Below are positions 8,426-18,989 of a DNA stretch of 64,000 nt, piece by piece; the stretch's first letter is position 1, and every line of letters starts with the position of its first letter. The DNA lies in the NCBI RefSeq assembly GCF_000826145.2, contig NZ_LN651336.1, positions 98,501 to 162,500 of the forward strand. The letters run 5' to 3'. A program made the position numbers and the translations under genes. Below the pieces are notes generated by a model. The model was not told where the DNA came from and searched no databases. It was given only the letters and a program-made list of their open reading frames with translations. The stretch comes from Sporosarcina koreensis (GTDB taxonomy: Bacteria > Bacillota > Bacilli > Bacillales_A > Planococcaceae).

Positions 8426-9412
8426 TCACGCCTCTTCTTTGCATGGTTCTTCTGCCAGTATGTCCTCCATGAACCACCGGGCCACCTTATCGGCATCGTG
8501 CAGCACACGGCCGTCTTTCGCGAATGCGATGTCCTCCTGTACGATTTGGGGAACGAGTTCTGCAAGCCTGTCCAGATCGCACTCGACCGGCCAGGAGGTG
8601 ACTGCCTGGCCGGCTGCTGTCAGTACCGGCATAAGGTCCTTGCTGTTCAGCAGGACGGCATCCAGGAACGGCTCCCCGACATGATCGTACAGCGCAGCGA
8701 CATGTTCGGACGCCGTGTATCGGTACGTTTCCCCTTTTTGGGTTGTCAGATTGCCGACATAGACTTTCCTCGCAGCGCTCAGCAGCACGGCATCCCGGAT
8801 ATCCTGCACAAGGAGCGACGGAAGGATGCTCGTATACAGGCTGCCCGGTCCGACGATGATCAGGTCCGCTTCGCGTATCGCGCGGAGCGTCTCCGGCAGC
8901 GGTTCAGCATCCTGCGGTGACAGATAGACCCGGCGGATCTTCCGTGCGTACATCGGGATCTTCGATTCGCCAGTGACGATCGTGCCGTCCTCCAGCTCAG
9001 CGTGCAGTGTTATACGTTCATTGGCCGCCGGCAGCACTTCCCCTTTTATGTTCAGCACTTGGCCCATCTTTTTGATGGCCGTAGCGAAATCACCTGTAAT
9101 ATCAGTCATCGCAGCAAGCATCAGATTGCCTAATGAATGGCCATCCAGGCTGTCCTGGGCAGTGAACCGGTATTGGAACAGCTCTTCAATCAGCGGTTCC
9201 ACATCTGAAAGCGCTGCCATCACTTTTCTTACATCCCCTGGCGGCGGGATATCATACTGATCCAGCAATCGGCCGGAGCTGCCTCCATCATCTGCGACTG
9301 TCACGACCGCTGTCAGTTCGAGAGGATGTTTTTTCAATCCTCTCAAAAGTGTGGACAGTCCCGTGCCGCCGCCGAAAACCACTACTTTCTTGCGTATTGC
9401 AGAAGGCTTCAT
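8426..9412 (-). CDS. yvcK: Gluconeogenesis factor YvcK
   Basis: A CofD-like, UDP-sugar-binding protein of 328 residues needed for growth on gluconeogenic carbon sources and for normal cell shape in B. subtilis. Hallmarks are the N-terminal [43 protein letters not shown] and [19 protein letters not shown] start at 9436 would overlap rapZ. The ATG at 9412, just after the rapZ stop and with AAAGGG upstream, is preferred. It is translationally close to rapZ and whiA. Confidence 0.95.
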   Translation of the reverse strand: MKPSAIRKKVVVFGGGTGLSTLLRGLKKHPLELTAVVTVADDGGSSGRLLDQYDIPPPGDVRKVMAALSDVEPLIEELFQYRFTAQDSLDGHSLGNLMLAAMTDITGDFATAIKKMGQVLNIKGEVLPAANERITLHAELEDGTIVTGESKIPMYARKIRRVYLSPQDAEPLPETLRAIREADLIIVGPGSLYTSILPSLLVQDIRDAVLLSAARKVYVGNLTTQKGETYRYTASEHVAALYDHVGEPFLDAVLLNSKDLMPVLTAAGQAVTSWPVECDLDRLAELVPQIVQEDIAFAKDGRVLHDADKVARWFMEDILAEEPCKEEA

Positions 9413-9416
9413 AACG

Positions 9417-10304
9417 TCAGCCCTTTCTTTTTTCAATATGCTGATGGGTCACATAAGTTGTATAGTCCTCTTTGAACAGGTTCCCGAAATACTCCGCAAG
9501 CGTGACGGAACGGTGCTGTCCGCCTGTGCAGCCGAATGCGATGACCACCTGCGACTTGCCTTCCTGCTTATATTGAGGGATCAGGAACTGGAACAGGTCC
9601 GTCAGCTTGCTGATCAGCGTCTGGGTATCGTCCCATTTCAGGACATAGTCATAGACATCCTGGTCGAGACCGGTCTGAGGACGCATCGCTTCGATATAAT
9701 AGGGGTTCGGCAGGAAGCGTACATCGAACACGACATCCGCATCGATCGGCATCGCATGCTTGAAACCGAACGATATGAAGTTCAGCGTGAAGTTCTCCCC
9801 TTCTCCTGCCGAGAACTCCTTGATGATCTTTTCACGGAGTTCCTTCGGTTTCATGACGGACGTATTGAAGATCGACTTGGCGCGTCCTTTGATATCGCTT
9901 AAGAGACCCCGTTCTTTCCGGATCCCTTCGAGCGGCTGCCGGCCGTTTGCCAGCGGGTGGGACCGTCTCGATTCTTTGTATCGGCTGACGAGTGTTTCAT
10001 CATCCGCTTCGAGGAACAGGATCCGGGTCGTCACATTGTCCATCCGGTTGACACTGTCCAGTGCATCCAGAAGCGCGTCGAACAGACCGCCGCCCCGCGT
10101 GTCAATGACAGCTGCGATTTTCGGTTTTTTATCCGAGGATGCCAGCATCAGGTCGAGAAACGTCTCGAGCAGCTCAGGCGGCAGGTTATCGATGCAGTAA
10201 TAGCCCATGTCTTCGAAACTCTGCATGGCGACCGATTTTCCGGCCCCCGACATGCCTGTGATGATGACCAGTTCCAGTTCCTCCGTAAATGCCTCATTAT
10301 CCAT
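9417..10304 (-). CDS. rapZ: RNase adapter RapZ / nucleotide-binding protein YvcJ
   Basis: A 295-residue P-loop protein. Walker A is [16 protein letters not shown] near residue 17. Other signatures are [35 protein letters not shown] and the C-terminal [15 protein letters not shown]. In E. coli RapZ controls glmS mRNA decay; in Bacillus YvcJ binds nucleotides and affects competence, so the enteric role may not apply. The frame opens at 10409, but MDNEAF at 10304 starts the conserved domain and follows the upstream nudix stop by a few bases. Confidence 0.94.
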   Translation of the reverse strand: MDNEAFTEELELVIITGMSGAGKSVAMQSFEDMGYYCIDNLPPELLETFLDLMLASSDKKPKIAAVIDTRGGGLFDALLDALDSVNRMDNVTTRILFLEADDETLVSRYKESRRSHPLANGRQPLEGIRKERGLLSDIKGRAKSIFNTSVMKPKELREKIIKEFSAGEGENFTLNFISFGFKHAMPIDADVVFDVRFLPNPYYIEAMRPQTGLDQDVYDYVLKWDDTQTLISKLTDLFQFLIPQYKQEGKSQVVIAFGCTGGQHRSVTLAEYFGNLFKEDYTTYVTHQHIEKRKG

Positions 10305-10308
10305 CCGT

Positions 10309-10779
10309 TCAATCACCTTCCATGGAGTGTTGAATTTTTTCATCCAGCAGGACGAAATCTTCCGTGTACGTGAATGTGCCGTACTGCATACCCGGTTCTG
10401 ACACTGCAAAGAGGAGATTTGTGCGATCCCCTTCCGCCATCGGCAGCGTGCGCAGCGCTTCTTTCGGATGCCATTCGAGCTTCCCTTCCACGGTATCCTC
10501 CATCGGCGTGCCGATCAGGTCATGGCCGGTGAATGTATAGAGCATCCACTCATCCACTGTTTCGTCCCCTCTGCGGATCACCATTGTGTAGATGCCTTTC
10601 AAATGGGGGTCCACAGGAGTCGCTCCTGTCTCTTCCGTGAATTCACGGATGGCTGTCTCGACGATCGATTCCCCTGCGTCCATTTTCCCGCCCGGAGCGA
10701 CGTACCAGCCTCTCCGTGGTTTTTTGAGCAACAGTACCTGACCATCTTTTTCTACTAGCAGATTAACAATTCTTTGCAT
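10309..10779 (-). CDS. NUDIX hydrolase (YvcI-like)
   Basis: A NUDIX pyrophosphohydrolase of about 156 residues. The NUDIX box is complete: [18 protein letters not shown] followed by TEETGA fits GX5EX7REUXEEXGU. The substrate is unknown. The frame allows a GTG start at 10806, but the ATG at 10779 (MQRIVNLL) matches the length and start of the B. subtilis yvcI product and is chosen. It is first in the operon with rapZ, yvcK, whiA and crh. Confidence 0.88.
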   Translation of the reverse strand: MQRIVNLLVEKDGQVLLLKKPRRGWYVAPGGKMDAGESIVETAIREFTEETGATPVDPHLKGIYTMVIRRGDETVDEWMLYTFTGHDLIGTPMEDTVEGKLEWHPKEALRTLPMAEGDRTNLLFAVSEPGMQYGTFTYTEDFVLLDEKIQHSMEGD

Positions 10780-10845
10780 ACACGATGCCTCACTTCTTTT
10801 GTTCACATAGTTTTAAGTATAATCGATTTCATAGGAAAACGACAC

Positions 10846-10884
10846 AAAAAGAAGCTGCCGGCAACGTACTTTCCGGCAGCCTTC
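10846..10884 (-). terminator. Terminator downstream of trxB
   Basis: GCTGCCGG/CCGGCAGC stem (10854-10861 with 10873-10880), extended by GAA/TTC, is followed on the minus strand by five T residues. It is about 100 bases beyond the trxB stop and separates it from the nudix operon. Confidence 0.8.
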
Positions 10885-10985
10885 AAAAGTATTTAAAAAT
10901 AGGGGGTCAATCAACACTTTTAGTATATCCCTTTTATATTGCGAGAACATTACAAACACATTAATGTTGCGTTAAGGAAAGACTT

Positions 10986-11936
<951 letters not shown>

Positions 11937-12035
11937 TCAAGCTCCTCCTCTTTCGGTAGTTCTTCTGTCCAAATCGTATAAGTTTTTCGATGTTCCATCA
12001 ACTAATCTGCCTGTACTCCAGGTGTTCCGGCTTAC

Positions 12036-13562
12036 TCAGGAGAAGTTCGGCAGGAAGGTGAATAACTCGCCGACGTACTTGGTCAGTGTCTGCGTACTGA
12101 TTCCGTACTGTTTGGAGATGCCTGTCTTGGTGATCCCTTTGGCGCGGGACGAACGGAACATATAATCAGCAGCCGCAGCAATCGCGGGAGGGTTCTTGAA
12201 TGGGTATTGTTTCTCAAGGCCGATTTCAAACAGGGAGAACCACATCTGGAACAAGTGAGTTCCCTGACGGTCAAGCGGTCTGTTCTGTTCATACAGGTAC
12301 TCCGTCGCCGCCATCGCCCGGTTGAACGCCTTATCGGCCGCCGTGTCTTCCACGAGCTGATAGTCAAGGCTGCCTGCCAGTACAAACTTCTCGAGATCGG
12401 ACAGTTTTTCTACGTCAATGTATGCCGGATGGGCGATGATCTCCTGTTTGTGGATCGACTTCCCAAGTAGGAAAAACCCGAACATCCGCTCACTCCTGTA
12501 CATATTGCCGATCTTTTCAAGGAGGAATTGCTTGTCCTGCACATAGCTTGAGTCGTCCTCTAATTTCTGCAGATCCGCATCGAGCCATGGTTCCAGCCCT
12601 TTCTTCGATGGGTCGAGTTCGATCAGCCGGGCGAATGCCTCCTCCGCCTGCTTGCGGCGTCCCGAGAAAAAGGCCGCTTGCGACAGCCAGAAGAAAAACC
12701 CTTCGTCTCCTTCGAAGCCTTTCCGCTGGATGCTCCTGAGCCAGTAGTAGGCTTCCGGGTGGCAGCCGATGAGGGCGAACGTCGCGCCGAGCTTATATCT
12801 GTGATCGAACTGGTACGGGCGGATCTTTTTCAGCAGATCGATGAGCGGCATCAGCTTCTCCTGATCGCCTTCATAATAGTAGAAGACCGCCAAGTTGCAC
12901 AGTGCATGCACATTTCCCTTGTCATTCTTCAGGATATCGTACAGCAGCTCCCGGGCATCCGCTGTCTCCCCGCGGTAGAAATAGGCGAGCGCCAAGTTAT
13001 TATACGTCGTCCAGGACTCCGGATAATCGGCGATGATGTCCTCGAGTACACCAACGGCTTTATCGAATTCCCCCGACTCCATCATCCGCCGGGCTTTTTC
13101 CTGAAGCAGCAGGACCTCTTCGTCCTCCGGGTTCTCTTCCGCCAGGAACGCAGCTTCCTGTTCGGCGAATTCGATGATCTCCTTCGCTTCCTCGTACAGT
13201 TCCCCAGACGGCGCCCTTTCGGTGTATTGTTCCGCAAAGAGGCGTGCTTCCCTCAGCATACCGAGATGCGCATGCACTTCCGCAAGATAATAGACGACAT
13301 CCGCGTCCTGCGGTGCTAATTCAAATGCCTGCAGCAGCAGTTCAAGTGCTTCATCGAACCGTCCCTCCTCCATGACCATAACACCGTATTGCGTCAGGAT
13401 CCGGGGGTCGGAAGGACTCAGTTCGGCTGCCCGCTTCAAGTATTTCAGCGCTTCCTGGAACTGCTCCTTCTGGATTTCGGTCAGTGCCCGGGCGTAATAG
13501 AAGTCACCATTCGGGACAAATGGGATTATGTTAGTTGTGTTTTGATGCTGATTTTTATCCAA
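12036..13562 (-). CDS. TPR-repeat protein with C-terminal HTH-like segment (YvcD-like)
   Basis: A cytosolic protein of about 508 residues. Tandem tetratricopeptide repeats fill the N-terminal 250 residues (for example ALKYLKRAAELSPSDPRIL, ALELLLQAFELAPQDADVVY, AVGVLEDIIADYPESWTTYN). The last 40 residues contain GITKTGISKQYGISTQTLTKYV, which reads like a helix-turn-helix. The upstream frame to 13781 overlaps a terminator. A TTG at 13562 has the ribosome site GGAGGAA 5 bases away and begins DKNQHQN, so it is chosen. It lies next to trxB as yvcD does in B. subtilis. Function is unknown. Confidence 0.82.
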   Translation of the reverse strand: MDKNQHQNTTNIIPFVPNGDFYYARALTEIQKEQFQEALKYLKRAAELSPSDPRILTQYGVMVMEEGRFDEALELLLQAFELAPQDADVVYYLAEVHAHLGMLREARLFAEQYTERAPSGELYEEAKEIIEFAEQEAAFLAEENPEDEEVLLLQEKARRMMESGEFDKAVGVLEDIIADYPESWTTYNNLALAYFYRGETADARELLYDILKNDKGNVHALCNLAVFYYYEGDQEKLMPLIDLLKKIRPYQFDHRYKLGATFALIGCHPEAYYWLRSIQRKGFEGDEGFFFWLSQAAFFSGRRKQAEEAFARLIELDPSKKGLEPWLDADLQKLEDDSSYVQDKQFLLEKIGNMYRSERMFGFFLLGKSIHKQEIIAHPAYIDVEKLSDLEKFVLAGSLDYQLVEDTAADKAFNRAMAATEYLYEQNRPLDRQGTHLFQMWFSLFEIGLEKQYPFKNPPAIAAAADYMFRSSRAKGITKTGISKQYGISTQTLTKYVGELFTFLPNFS

Positions 13563-13575
13563 ACAGATTCCTCCG

Positions 13576-13613
13576 AAAAAACAAGAAGGAACGATTGAGG
13601 ACGCCCCTTCTTG
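13576..13613 (-). terminator. Terminator of the hprK-lgt-yvoD-ppaX-yvoF operon
   Basis: CAAGAAGG/CCTTCTTG stem (13582-13589 with 13606-13613) is followed on the minus strand by six T residues, 40 bases after the yvoF-like stop. Confidence 0.75.
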
Positions 13614-13653
13614 CAATGTGTCTTCAGTATACCATATCTTCTTTCCCTCAATG

Positions 13654-14178
13654 CTAAACCTTCGGGACATCCGTCTTCCGCCTGGCAGCTTCTTCTTCTG
13701 TGAAGATGATGCGGACAGGGTTGCCACCCGCCATGGCGCCCGGCGGAATATCTTTGTTGACGAGCGACGCAGCGGACACAACAGCTCCGTCGCCGATAGT
13801 CACGCCAGGGAGGATCGTGCAGTTCGCTCCGATCATGACCCTATCGCCGATGATGACATCCCCGATCCGGTATTCATCCGTCAAATACTCATGCGCAAGG
13901 ATTGTTGTGTTAAAGCCGATGATCGTGTTGCTGCCGATGCGGATCCGTTCAGGAAACATGACATCCGGAAATACCATGAGGGCGAACGCGGTCCGATTTC
14001 CCACTTCCATACGCAGGAATGTCCGGTACAGCCAGTTCTTCATGCGGAAAAACGGCGTATAGCGGGCGATCTGGATGACCGCGAAATTTTTCGCGACTTT
14101 GGCGAACGACACGGTCTTGTACAGATTCCAGAGTGAGCTGCCTTCCCACTTCACCGGATACCGCTCCGTCTTCCTCAT
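13654..14178 (-). CDS. Left-handed beta-helix acyltransferase (YvoF-like)
   Basis: A 174-residue member of the hexapeptide-repeat acyltransferases. Imperfect [LIV]-G-x-x-x-x repeats run from about residue 65 to 160 (RIGSNTIIGFNTTIL, RIGDVIIGDRVMIGANCTI, VTIGDGAVVSAASLV), followed by the typical PPGAMAGGNPVRII. The likely activity is O-acetylation of a sugar or small acceptor; the substrate is unknown. It overlaps the ppaX stop by 4 bases and is the last gene of the hprK operon, as in B. subtilis. Confidence 0.87.
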   Translation of the reverse strand: MRKTERYPVKWEGSSLWNLYKTVSFAKVAKNFAVIQIARYTPFFRMKNWLYRTFLRMEVGNRTAFALMVFPDVMFPERIRIGSNTIIGFNTTILAHEYLTDEYRIGDVIIGDRVMIGANCTILPGVTIGDGAVVSAASLVNKDIPPGAMAGGNPVRIIFTEEEAARRKTDVPKV

Positions 14179-14828
14179 TGCGCGGGCACTCCGGTAATCT
14201 CATACAGATCGGATATGTGGGTCAGCATAAAGTCGGGATTCCAGGTCCACAGAAATTCCGGCCCCTTCGCAGACCAGGCGACGCCGGCAGTCCGGACGCC
14301 CGCGTTCTTCCCGCCTTCGATATCATGGGAATTGTCCCCGACCATGAGCACCTCGTCTTTCGATGCGCCGAGACGCTCGATCGCCAGAAGCAGCGGTTCG
14401 GGATCCGGCTTTGCGTTCGTAACATCATCCAGTCCGACGACGGTGTCGAACAGGCGGCCGATACCGATGAGTTCAAGCCCTTTCCAAACCATATCATTGC
14501 GTTTCGTCGATACGATCGCCATGCGGATGCCATGCGCTTTGAGCCGCGTCAGCACTTCCGTGACCCCGTCGAATTCGACTGCGAGCCGGTCATGATTGGC
14601 CATGTTCCACTCGCGGTATTCTGAAATCATCTGATCCGTCTTGGCCGGATCGATGCTGTCGAATGTTTCCTTAAGCGTCGGACCCATGAACGGAAGGAGA
14701 TCCGGACGCGTATAGCGGCCCGGATAATGGAGTTCCAGCAGCTGTTCGAATGACTGCAGGATCAGTTCGTTCGTATCAAGCAAGGTTCCGTCAAAATCGA
14801 ACAGGATGGTCGTAATTGGTTTATCCAT
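14175..14828 (-). CDS. ppaX: Pyrophosphatase PpaX (HAD family)
   Basis: HAD-superfamily phosphatase of 217 residues. PpaX hydrolyses the pyrophosphate released when HprK/P dephosphorylates Ser46-P HPr and Crh. Motif I is LFDFDGTLLDTNE, motif II is VSTKR, and motifs III/IV are KPDPEPLLLAIERLG and MVGDNSHDIEGGKNAG. The TNELI start after motif I is typical of PpaX rather than of phosphoglycolate phosphatases. Starts at 14837 or 14828 are both possible; the latter is better spaced from a GAGAGA ribosome site. Its presence in an operon with hprK agrees with its role. Confidence 0.9.
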   Translation of the reverse strand: MDKPITTILFDFDGTLLDTNELILQSFEQLLELHYPGRYTRPDLLPFMGPTLKETFDSIDPAKTDQMISEYREWNMANHDRLAVEFDGVTEVLTRLKAHGIRMAIVSTKRNDMVWKGLELIGIGRLFDTVVGLDDVTNAKPDPEPLLLAIERLGASKDEVLMVGDNSHDIEGGKNAGVRTAGVAWSAKGPEFLWTWNPDFMLTHISDLYEITGVPAQ

Positions 14829-15786
14829 GAACAGCATCTCTCTCTTTCTCTAATTTCTCCTGCAGCCGGTTCCGCCAGAAAAAAGCGACTGCAATCGTCA
14901 GGGCGAATGCAGTGACGATCCGGATGAGCAGCAGTGGCCATACCGGGATGCCGAGCGGCACGAACAGCAGCGTATCCTCGATGACGGCGTGGCAGGCCAC
15001 GAGGAAGACGAACGACAGCGTCGCGTCCCGATTGCTGACGCCGTCTTCCTGGACAGCCTGGATCATGACGCCTGCACCGTACGCCAATCCGATGACGAGA
15101 CCTGCGACCAATGTCAGCGAAGCATTCGGCTGGACGCCGATCAGCTTCGTCACAGGCGTGAACCTGGATGAGAACTTCTCCAAATAGTGGCGGTCCTTCA
15201 GGAACTGGACGATGATCATGAGCGGTATGACAATCAGCGCAAGCTGGAGTACACCGAACGAGGCCTTTTGCAGACCGAGCAGGAAGATGTCCAGCCAGCC
15301 TTCCGGCACAGCGGTCACTTCAGGGGACAGCCCATATTGCGCCAGTTCCCCGCCCCCGCGCCAGACGAGATTGATGACGATGCCGGACAGCGCCGCCAGC
15401 CCAAAGCGGACGGTGAGCACGATCCACAGTTTGACGCCGACTTTCAAGGCGACCCCTGTTTCAATGAAAATATTGTGTGCGAAACTGAGCATGACCGCGA
15501 GAATGAAAACTTCTTTCACCGTCAGGTCCAGCGACAGGATGCCGGCGATACCGGCGTATAAGTTCAATGCATTTCCGAGTACGAGGGGGATTGCCGCCTC
15601 CCCGCTCAGTCCGAATAAGTTCATGAATGGGGAAATCAGCTTGACGATCCAGGGCAGTATTGGCGTATGCTGCAGGATGACGACCAGAATGGTGATCGGA
15701 AAGATGATCTTTCCGAGCGACCAGGTCGTTTTCAGTCCCGCTTGTGTCCCTTTCCGCAATGTTGTTGTGCCAGCATTAGTTGTCAT
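14821..15786 (-). CDS. Nucleoside-recognition (Gate) domain membrane protein (YvoD-like)
   Basis: A 321-residue integral membrane protein with about eight hydrophobic segments and two Gate domains (around residues 50-150 and 205-300; LGNALNLYAGIAG, SFAHNIFIETG, LVAGLVIGLAYGAG and CHAVIEDTLLFVPLG). Family members are suspected transporters or membrane regulators, but no substrate is established. The gene overlaps the lgt stop by 11 bases and the ppaX start by 8, so it is co-translated with them in the hprK operon. Confidence 0.85.
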   Translation of the reverse strand: MTTNAGTTTLRKGTQAGLKTTWSLGKIIFPITILVVILQHTPILPWIVKLISPFMNLFGLSGEAAIPLVLGNALNLYAGIAGILSLDLTVKEVFILAVMLSFAHNIFIETGVALKVGVKLWIVLTVRFGLAALSGIVINLVWRGGGELAQYGLSPEVTAVPEGWLDIFLLGLQKASFGVLQLALIVIPLMIIVQFLKDRHYLEKFSSRFTPVTKLIGVQPNASLTLVAGLVIGLAYGAGVMIQAVQEDGVSNRDATLSFVFLVACHAVIEDTLLFVPLGIPVWPLLLIRIVTAFALTIAVAFFWRNRLQEKLEKERDAVHG

Positions 15787-16582
15787 TGTACCTCACATCC
15801 GTCTTCATGATGAACCGCCGGTAGACAAACAGGCCGATGCCGAGAAGGACACCAAGGATCGATACAACCTGTGCCGCCCGCAGCCCTCCGCCGTACAAGC
15901 TGTCCGTACGCATGCCTTCGATGAAAAACCGCCCGATCGAGTACCAGGTGATGTAGAAGAAGAAGATTTCGCCCCGTTTCAGATTCACCCTCCGGAGCAA
16001 CAGGATGATAGCCAGGCCGACAAGGTTCCATAATGATTCGTACAGGAAGGTCGGGTGATAGGTCACGCCGTCGATCGTCATCTGGTCCATGATCCAGTCC
16101 GGGATGATCGTATGCTCAAGGAACGCCTGGGAAACCGGTCCTCCATGTGCTTCCTGGTTCATGAAGTTGCCCCAGCGGCCGATGATCTGGCCGATCAGCA
16201 GGCCGGGCGCCGTGATATCAGCGACTTTCCAGAAGGAGACCCCCCGCTTTTTCGTGAAGATGACCGCCGTGATGATTGCGCCGATCAGCGCACCGTGGAT
16301 GGCGATGCCGCCTTCCCAGATTTTGATGATATCAGCGGGATGGTCCTTATAGAACTCCCACGAAAAGACGACATAATAGATCCTTGCTGAGATGATCGAG
16401 ATCGGAACTGCCCAGATCAGCATGTCTGTCAGCAGGTCGGGGTGCATATGCTGGCGCACCATTTCTCTTTGCACGAGCAGGAATGCCAGCACGATTCCTG
16501 TCGCAATCAGTATGCCGTACCAGCGTACGTCGATAGGTCCAAGCGAGAATGCAACCGGATCGATTGCCAATAATGTAGTCAT
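15776..16582 (-). CDS. lgt: Prolipoprotein diacylglyceryl transferase
   Basis: Transfers diacylglycerol from phosphatidylglycerol to the lipobox cysteine of prolipoproteins in the cytoplasmic membrane. The 268-residue protein has seven predicted membrane segments, the signature IGRWGNFMNQEAHGGPVS near residue 135 and the conserved HPTFLYESLWN. The ATG directly abuts the hprK stop (TAAATG). A lipoprotein substrate, PrsA, is encoded at 28.6 kb. Confidence 0.96.
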   Translation of the reverse strand: MTTLLAIDPVAFSLGPIDVRWYGILIATGIVLAFLLVQREMVRQHMHPDLLTDMLIWAVPISIISARIYYVVFSWEFYKDHPADIIKIWEGGIAIHGALIGAIITAVIFTKKRGVSFWKVADITAPGLLIGQIIGRWGNFMNQEAHGGPVSQAFLEHTIIPDWIMDQMTIDGVTYHPTFLYESLWNLVGLAIILLLRRVNLKRGEIFFFYITWYSIGRFFIEGMRTDSLYGGGLRAAQVVSILGVLLGIGLFVYRRFIMKTDVRYNDN

Positions 16583-17536
16583 TTACTCAGAAAACCTCTT
16601 TTCTTGCGCAGCCTCGGATTTCTGCCGGATCACTGCATCCAATTTGTTCGTGAACTCTTCGGCGGCATTGATGCCGAGTGTTTTCAGCCGGTAATCCATG
16701 GCGGCCACTTCGATGATGACAGACAGATTCCTGCCCGGGCGGACGGGTACGACGAGTTTTGTCACTTCCGAGTCCATGATCCTCATCTTATCATCGTCCA
16801 GTCCAAGCCGGTCGTACATTTTGTCGGGATCCCACAGTTCCAGCTCAATCGCCAGGACGATCCGTTTGTCGTCTTTGACAGAACTTGCCCCGAACAAGGT
16901 CATGATATCGATGATGCCGACACCCCGGATTTCCAGCATATGCTGCAGAAGCGGCGGCGGATTGCCGATCAGTATGTTTTTGCCCACTTCCCGGATCTCC
17001 ACCGAGTCATCTGCCACCAGCCTGTGCCCCCGCTTCACGAGCTCCAGTGCTGTCTCGCTTTTCCCGACGCCGCTTTTCCCGGTAATGAGCACACCGACCC
17101 CGTATATATCGACCAGCACACCGTGGACAGTCTCCATCGGAGCGAGCCTGCCCGCGAGGAAATTCGTCAGCATCCCGGACAGCCGGGTCGTCTGGATGTC
17201 CGATCCGAGAACGGGGACCGCATTCCGATCGGCTGCTGAAGCCAGTTCCGGTGGGAGCTCCACACCGTGTGCCAGCACGACGGCAGGAGTTTCCGGTGTA
17301 CAGAGCAAATGCATCCGTTCTATCCGGTCGGCTTCCGGCAATTTTTCAAAAAATGAGATCTCGGTCTTCCCCAACAGCTGCAGCCGGGTCCTCGGATAGA
17401 AATCGAAATAGCCGGCCATTTCAAGACCGGGTCTTGAAATATCACTCAAGTCTATTTCCCGCTCGATCCCTGCCCCGCCAGCCAGCAGATCGAGATTGAA
17501 ACGCTGACGCATCGCCTGTACAGATACACCGCCCAT
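16583..17536 (-). CDS. hprK: HPr kinase/phosphorylase
   Basis: Bifunctional sensor that phosphorylates HPr and Crh on Ser46 or removes the phosphate, setting carbon catabolite repression. The 317-residue protein has an N-terminal regulatory domain with SRPGLEMAGYF and QLLGKTEISFFE, His138 in ETVHGVLVDIYG, Walker A GKSGVGKSE (about residues 153-161) and the HprK signature LEIRGVGIIDI. The start at 17536 matches the family N-terminus. It is first in an operon with lgt, yvoD and ppaX. Its target Crh is encoded at 7.2-7.4 kb. Confidence 0.97.
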   Translation of the reverse strand: MGGVSVQAMRQRFNLDLLAGGAGIEREIDLSDISRPGLEMAGYFDFYPRTRLQLLGKTEISFFEKLPEADRIERMHLLCTPETPAVVLAHGVELPPELASAADRNAVPVLGSDIQTTRLSGMLTNFLAGRLAPMETVHGVLVDIYGVGVLITGKSGVGKSETALELVKRGHRLVADDSVEIREVGKNILIGNPPPLLQHMLEIRGVGIIDIMTLFGASSVKDDKRIVLAIELELWDPDKMYDRLGLDDDKMRIMDSEVTKLVVPVRPGRNLSVIIEVAAMDYRLKTLGINAAEEFTNKLDAVIRQKSEAAQEKRFSE

Positions 17537-17645
17537 TTGACAGCCACCTCCGCTAACATAGATTGTCTACGCATTATTCTACCATTGTATGCACGGTTGT
17601 GAAGGCAATTTCGCTTCTTCTTTTTCCAGTTCCGCCTGCCGCAAG

Positions 17646-17700
17646 AAAAAAAGCTGCCCCCGCAAGAGTCCTGGACGGGACTGTCACGGTGCAGCTTTTT
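17646..17700 (-). terminator. Terminator downstream of the DUF4097 gene
   Basis: AAAAAGCTGC/GCAGCTTTTT stem (17648-17657 with 17691-17700) encloses an inner hairpin and is followed by a T-run on the minus strand. It separates the 17.7-18.9 kb gene from hprK; the A/T symmetry may let it act in both directions. Confidence 0.75.
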
Positions 17701-17706
17701 ATGCAA

Positions 17707-18918
17707 TCATTTGGATTCGCTATTGTAGCAGACAAGGATGGAGCCCGTCTTCGACTCTGCGAACGTATGGAGCAGCGCTTTTGAATCGTCCGTCTCCTTT
17801 TTGAAGTTCATCGAACGGTGGAGCAGCTGTTCCTGGTTGGCCGTCTTTTCAACATCAGGCAGCTTCACACTGATACTGCCGATCGATGATTTCAGATTCC
17901 CGACCAGCGATTGGTCATTCGGCACATACAACTCAATATTGCCGCCGACGCTCTTCACATCAATCTTATCAGCCTTGTCGTGGGTAGTCGTGACGGAAAT
18001 GGAACCGTTCAGAGTCCGTGCCGTCGTCTCCTTCACCTTCCCATCGACATAGACCAGACCATTGACAGTCTGAGCATCCAACTCGTTGGCATCGAATCCG
18101 AGCAGCCGGATTTCTCCGTTCAGCGTTTCGGCTGCCGCTTCCCTGCACTTCACGTAGGACATGCTGACTTTGCCGTTCGCTGTTTTCACGCGAAGGGTGT
18201 CCGCCTCCAAATTGCGGATGTCAAAACCGCCATTCAGCATCCGTACGGAAATCTTCCGGTACAATTTGCTTGGGACGGTCAGCATCGTGTTGACCTGGAC
18301 CATCTTCGAGCTGCTGGCGACATGGAATGACTGAGCATCCGCTGTGCAGACCAGTTTGTCCAGGAATTCACGTTTCGCTTCTTCTTCCGTCTGGCTCGTG
18401 AATGTCTTGACGGAAAACGCTGCTGTGATTTCATCCCCCTCCCCGGGTATGATGGAGCACTTGCCATTATCGATATCGAGAATCAGCTCCTCGATATCCT
18501 TTCCGTCCTCTTTCACCGTATGCTCGAACGTGACGGCATTGCCGAATGGGTTTTCCATGTCGAACTGCTTCACTTTCTGGACAGCTGTCTGCATGAACTG
18601 CATGAACTGTTCCCCGGCCTGCGACAGGTCTCTCCGTAGATCTTCCATGAACTCGTCAGCAGATGCTCCGTCCCACCGTTTGCCAGATGTATTTTGTTTG
18701 CTCTTCGGCTCTTCCTGCTGTTGCGACCGCTGCTGTGTCTGTTCTTGTTCTTGTTCCTGGCTGTCGTCCTCAGCTGGCTCAGGACCTGCGGCCGTACTGC
18801 CTGTCTGCTGTCCGGGTACTTCCTGGTGCGAAAGTGCTTCCAGCAGGGTCAGAGCTTCATCCGTTGAGATCGTCCCATTTTCGAGCATATTCAAAATGCG
18901 TTTTCGTTCATTCTGCAT
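17707..18918 (-). CDS. DUF4097 adhesin-like beta-helix protein (YvlB-like)
   Basis: A 403-residue protein. The N-terminus carries a short SHOCT-like helix (ERKRILNMLENGTISTDEALTLLEAL). It is followed by a Gln/Glu-rich linker (about residues 45-80) and a repeated beta-rich DUF4097 region (from about 130; repeats such as LEADTLRVKTANGKVSMSY and VKETTARTLNGSISVTT). There is no signal peptide. B. subtilis yvlB lies near hprK and uvrA and belongs to a PspC-containing envelope-stress operon. The neighbouring yvlC and yvlD genes are absent here. The ATG follows GGAGGCGG. Confidence 0.82.
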   Translation of the reverse strand: MQNERKRILNMLENGTISTDEALTLLEALSHQEVPGQQTGSTAAGPEPAEDDSQEQEQEQTQQRSQQQEEPKSKQNTSGKRWDGASADEFMEDLRRDLSQAGEQFMQFMQTAVQKVKQFDMENPFGNAVTFEHTVKEDGKDIEELILDIDNGKCSIIPGEGDEITAAFSVKTFTSQTEEEAKREFLDKLVCTADAQSFHVASSSKMVQVNTMLTVPSKLYRKISVRMLNGGFDIRNLEADTLRVKTANGKVSMSYVKCREAAAETLNGEIRLLGFDANELDAQTVNGLVYVDGKVKETTARTLNGSISVTTTHDKADKIDVKSVGGNIELYVPNDQSLVGNLKSSIGSISVKLPDVEKTANQEQLLHRSMNFKKETDDSKALLHTFAESKTGSILVCYNSESK

Positions 18919-18989
18919 TTTTTCCGCCTCCTTGTGGAATGATGGTGCCTCGGTTCTGTCTACTAATACGGTTCAGATGCGAAAAAGTT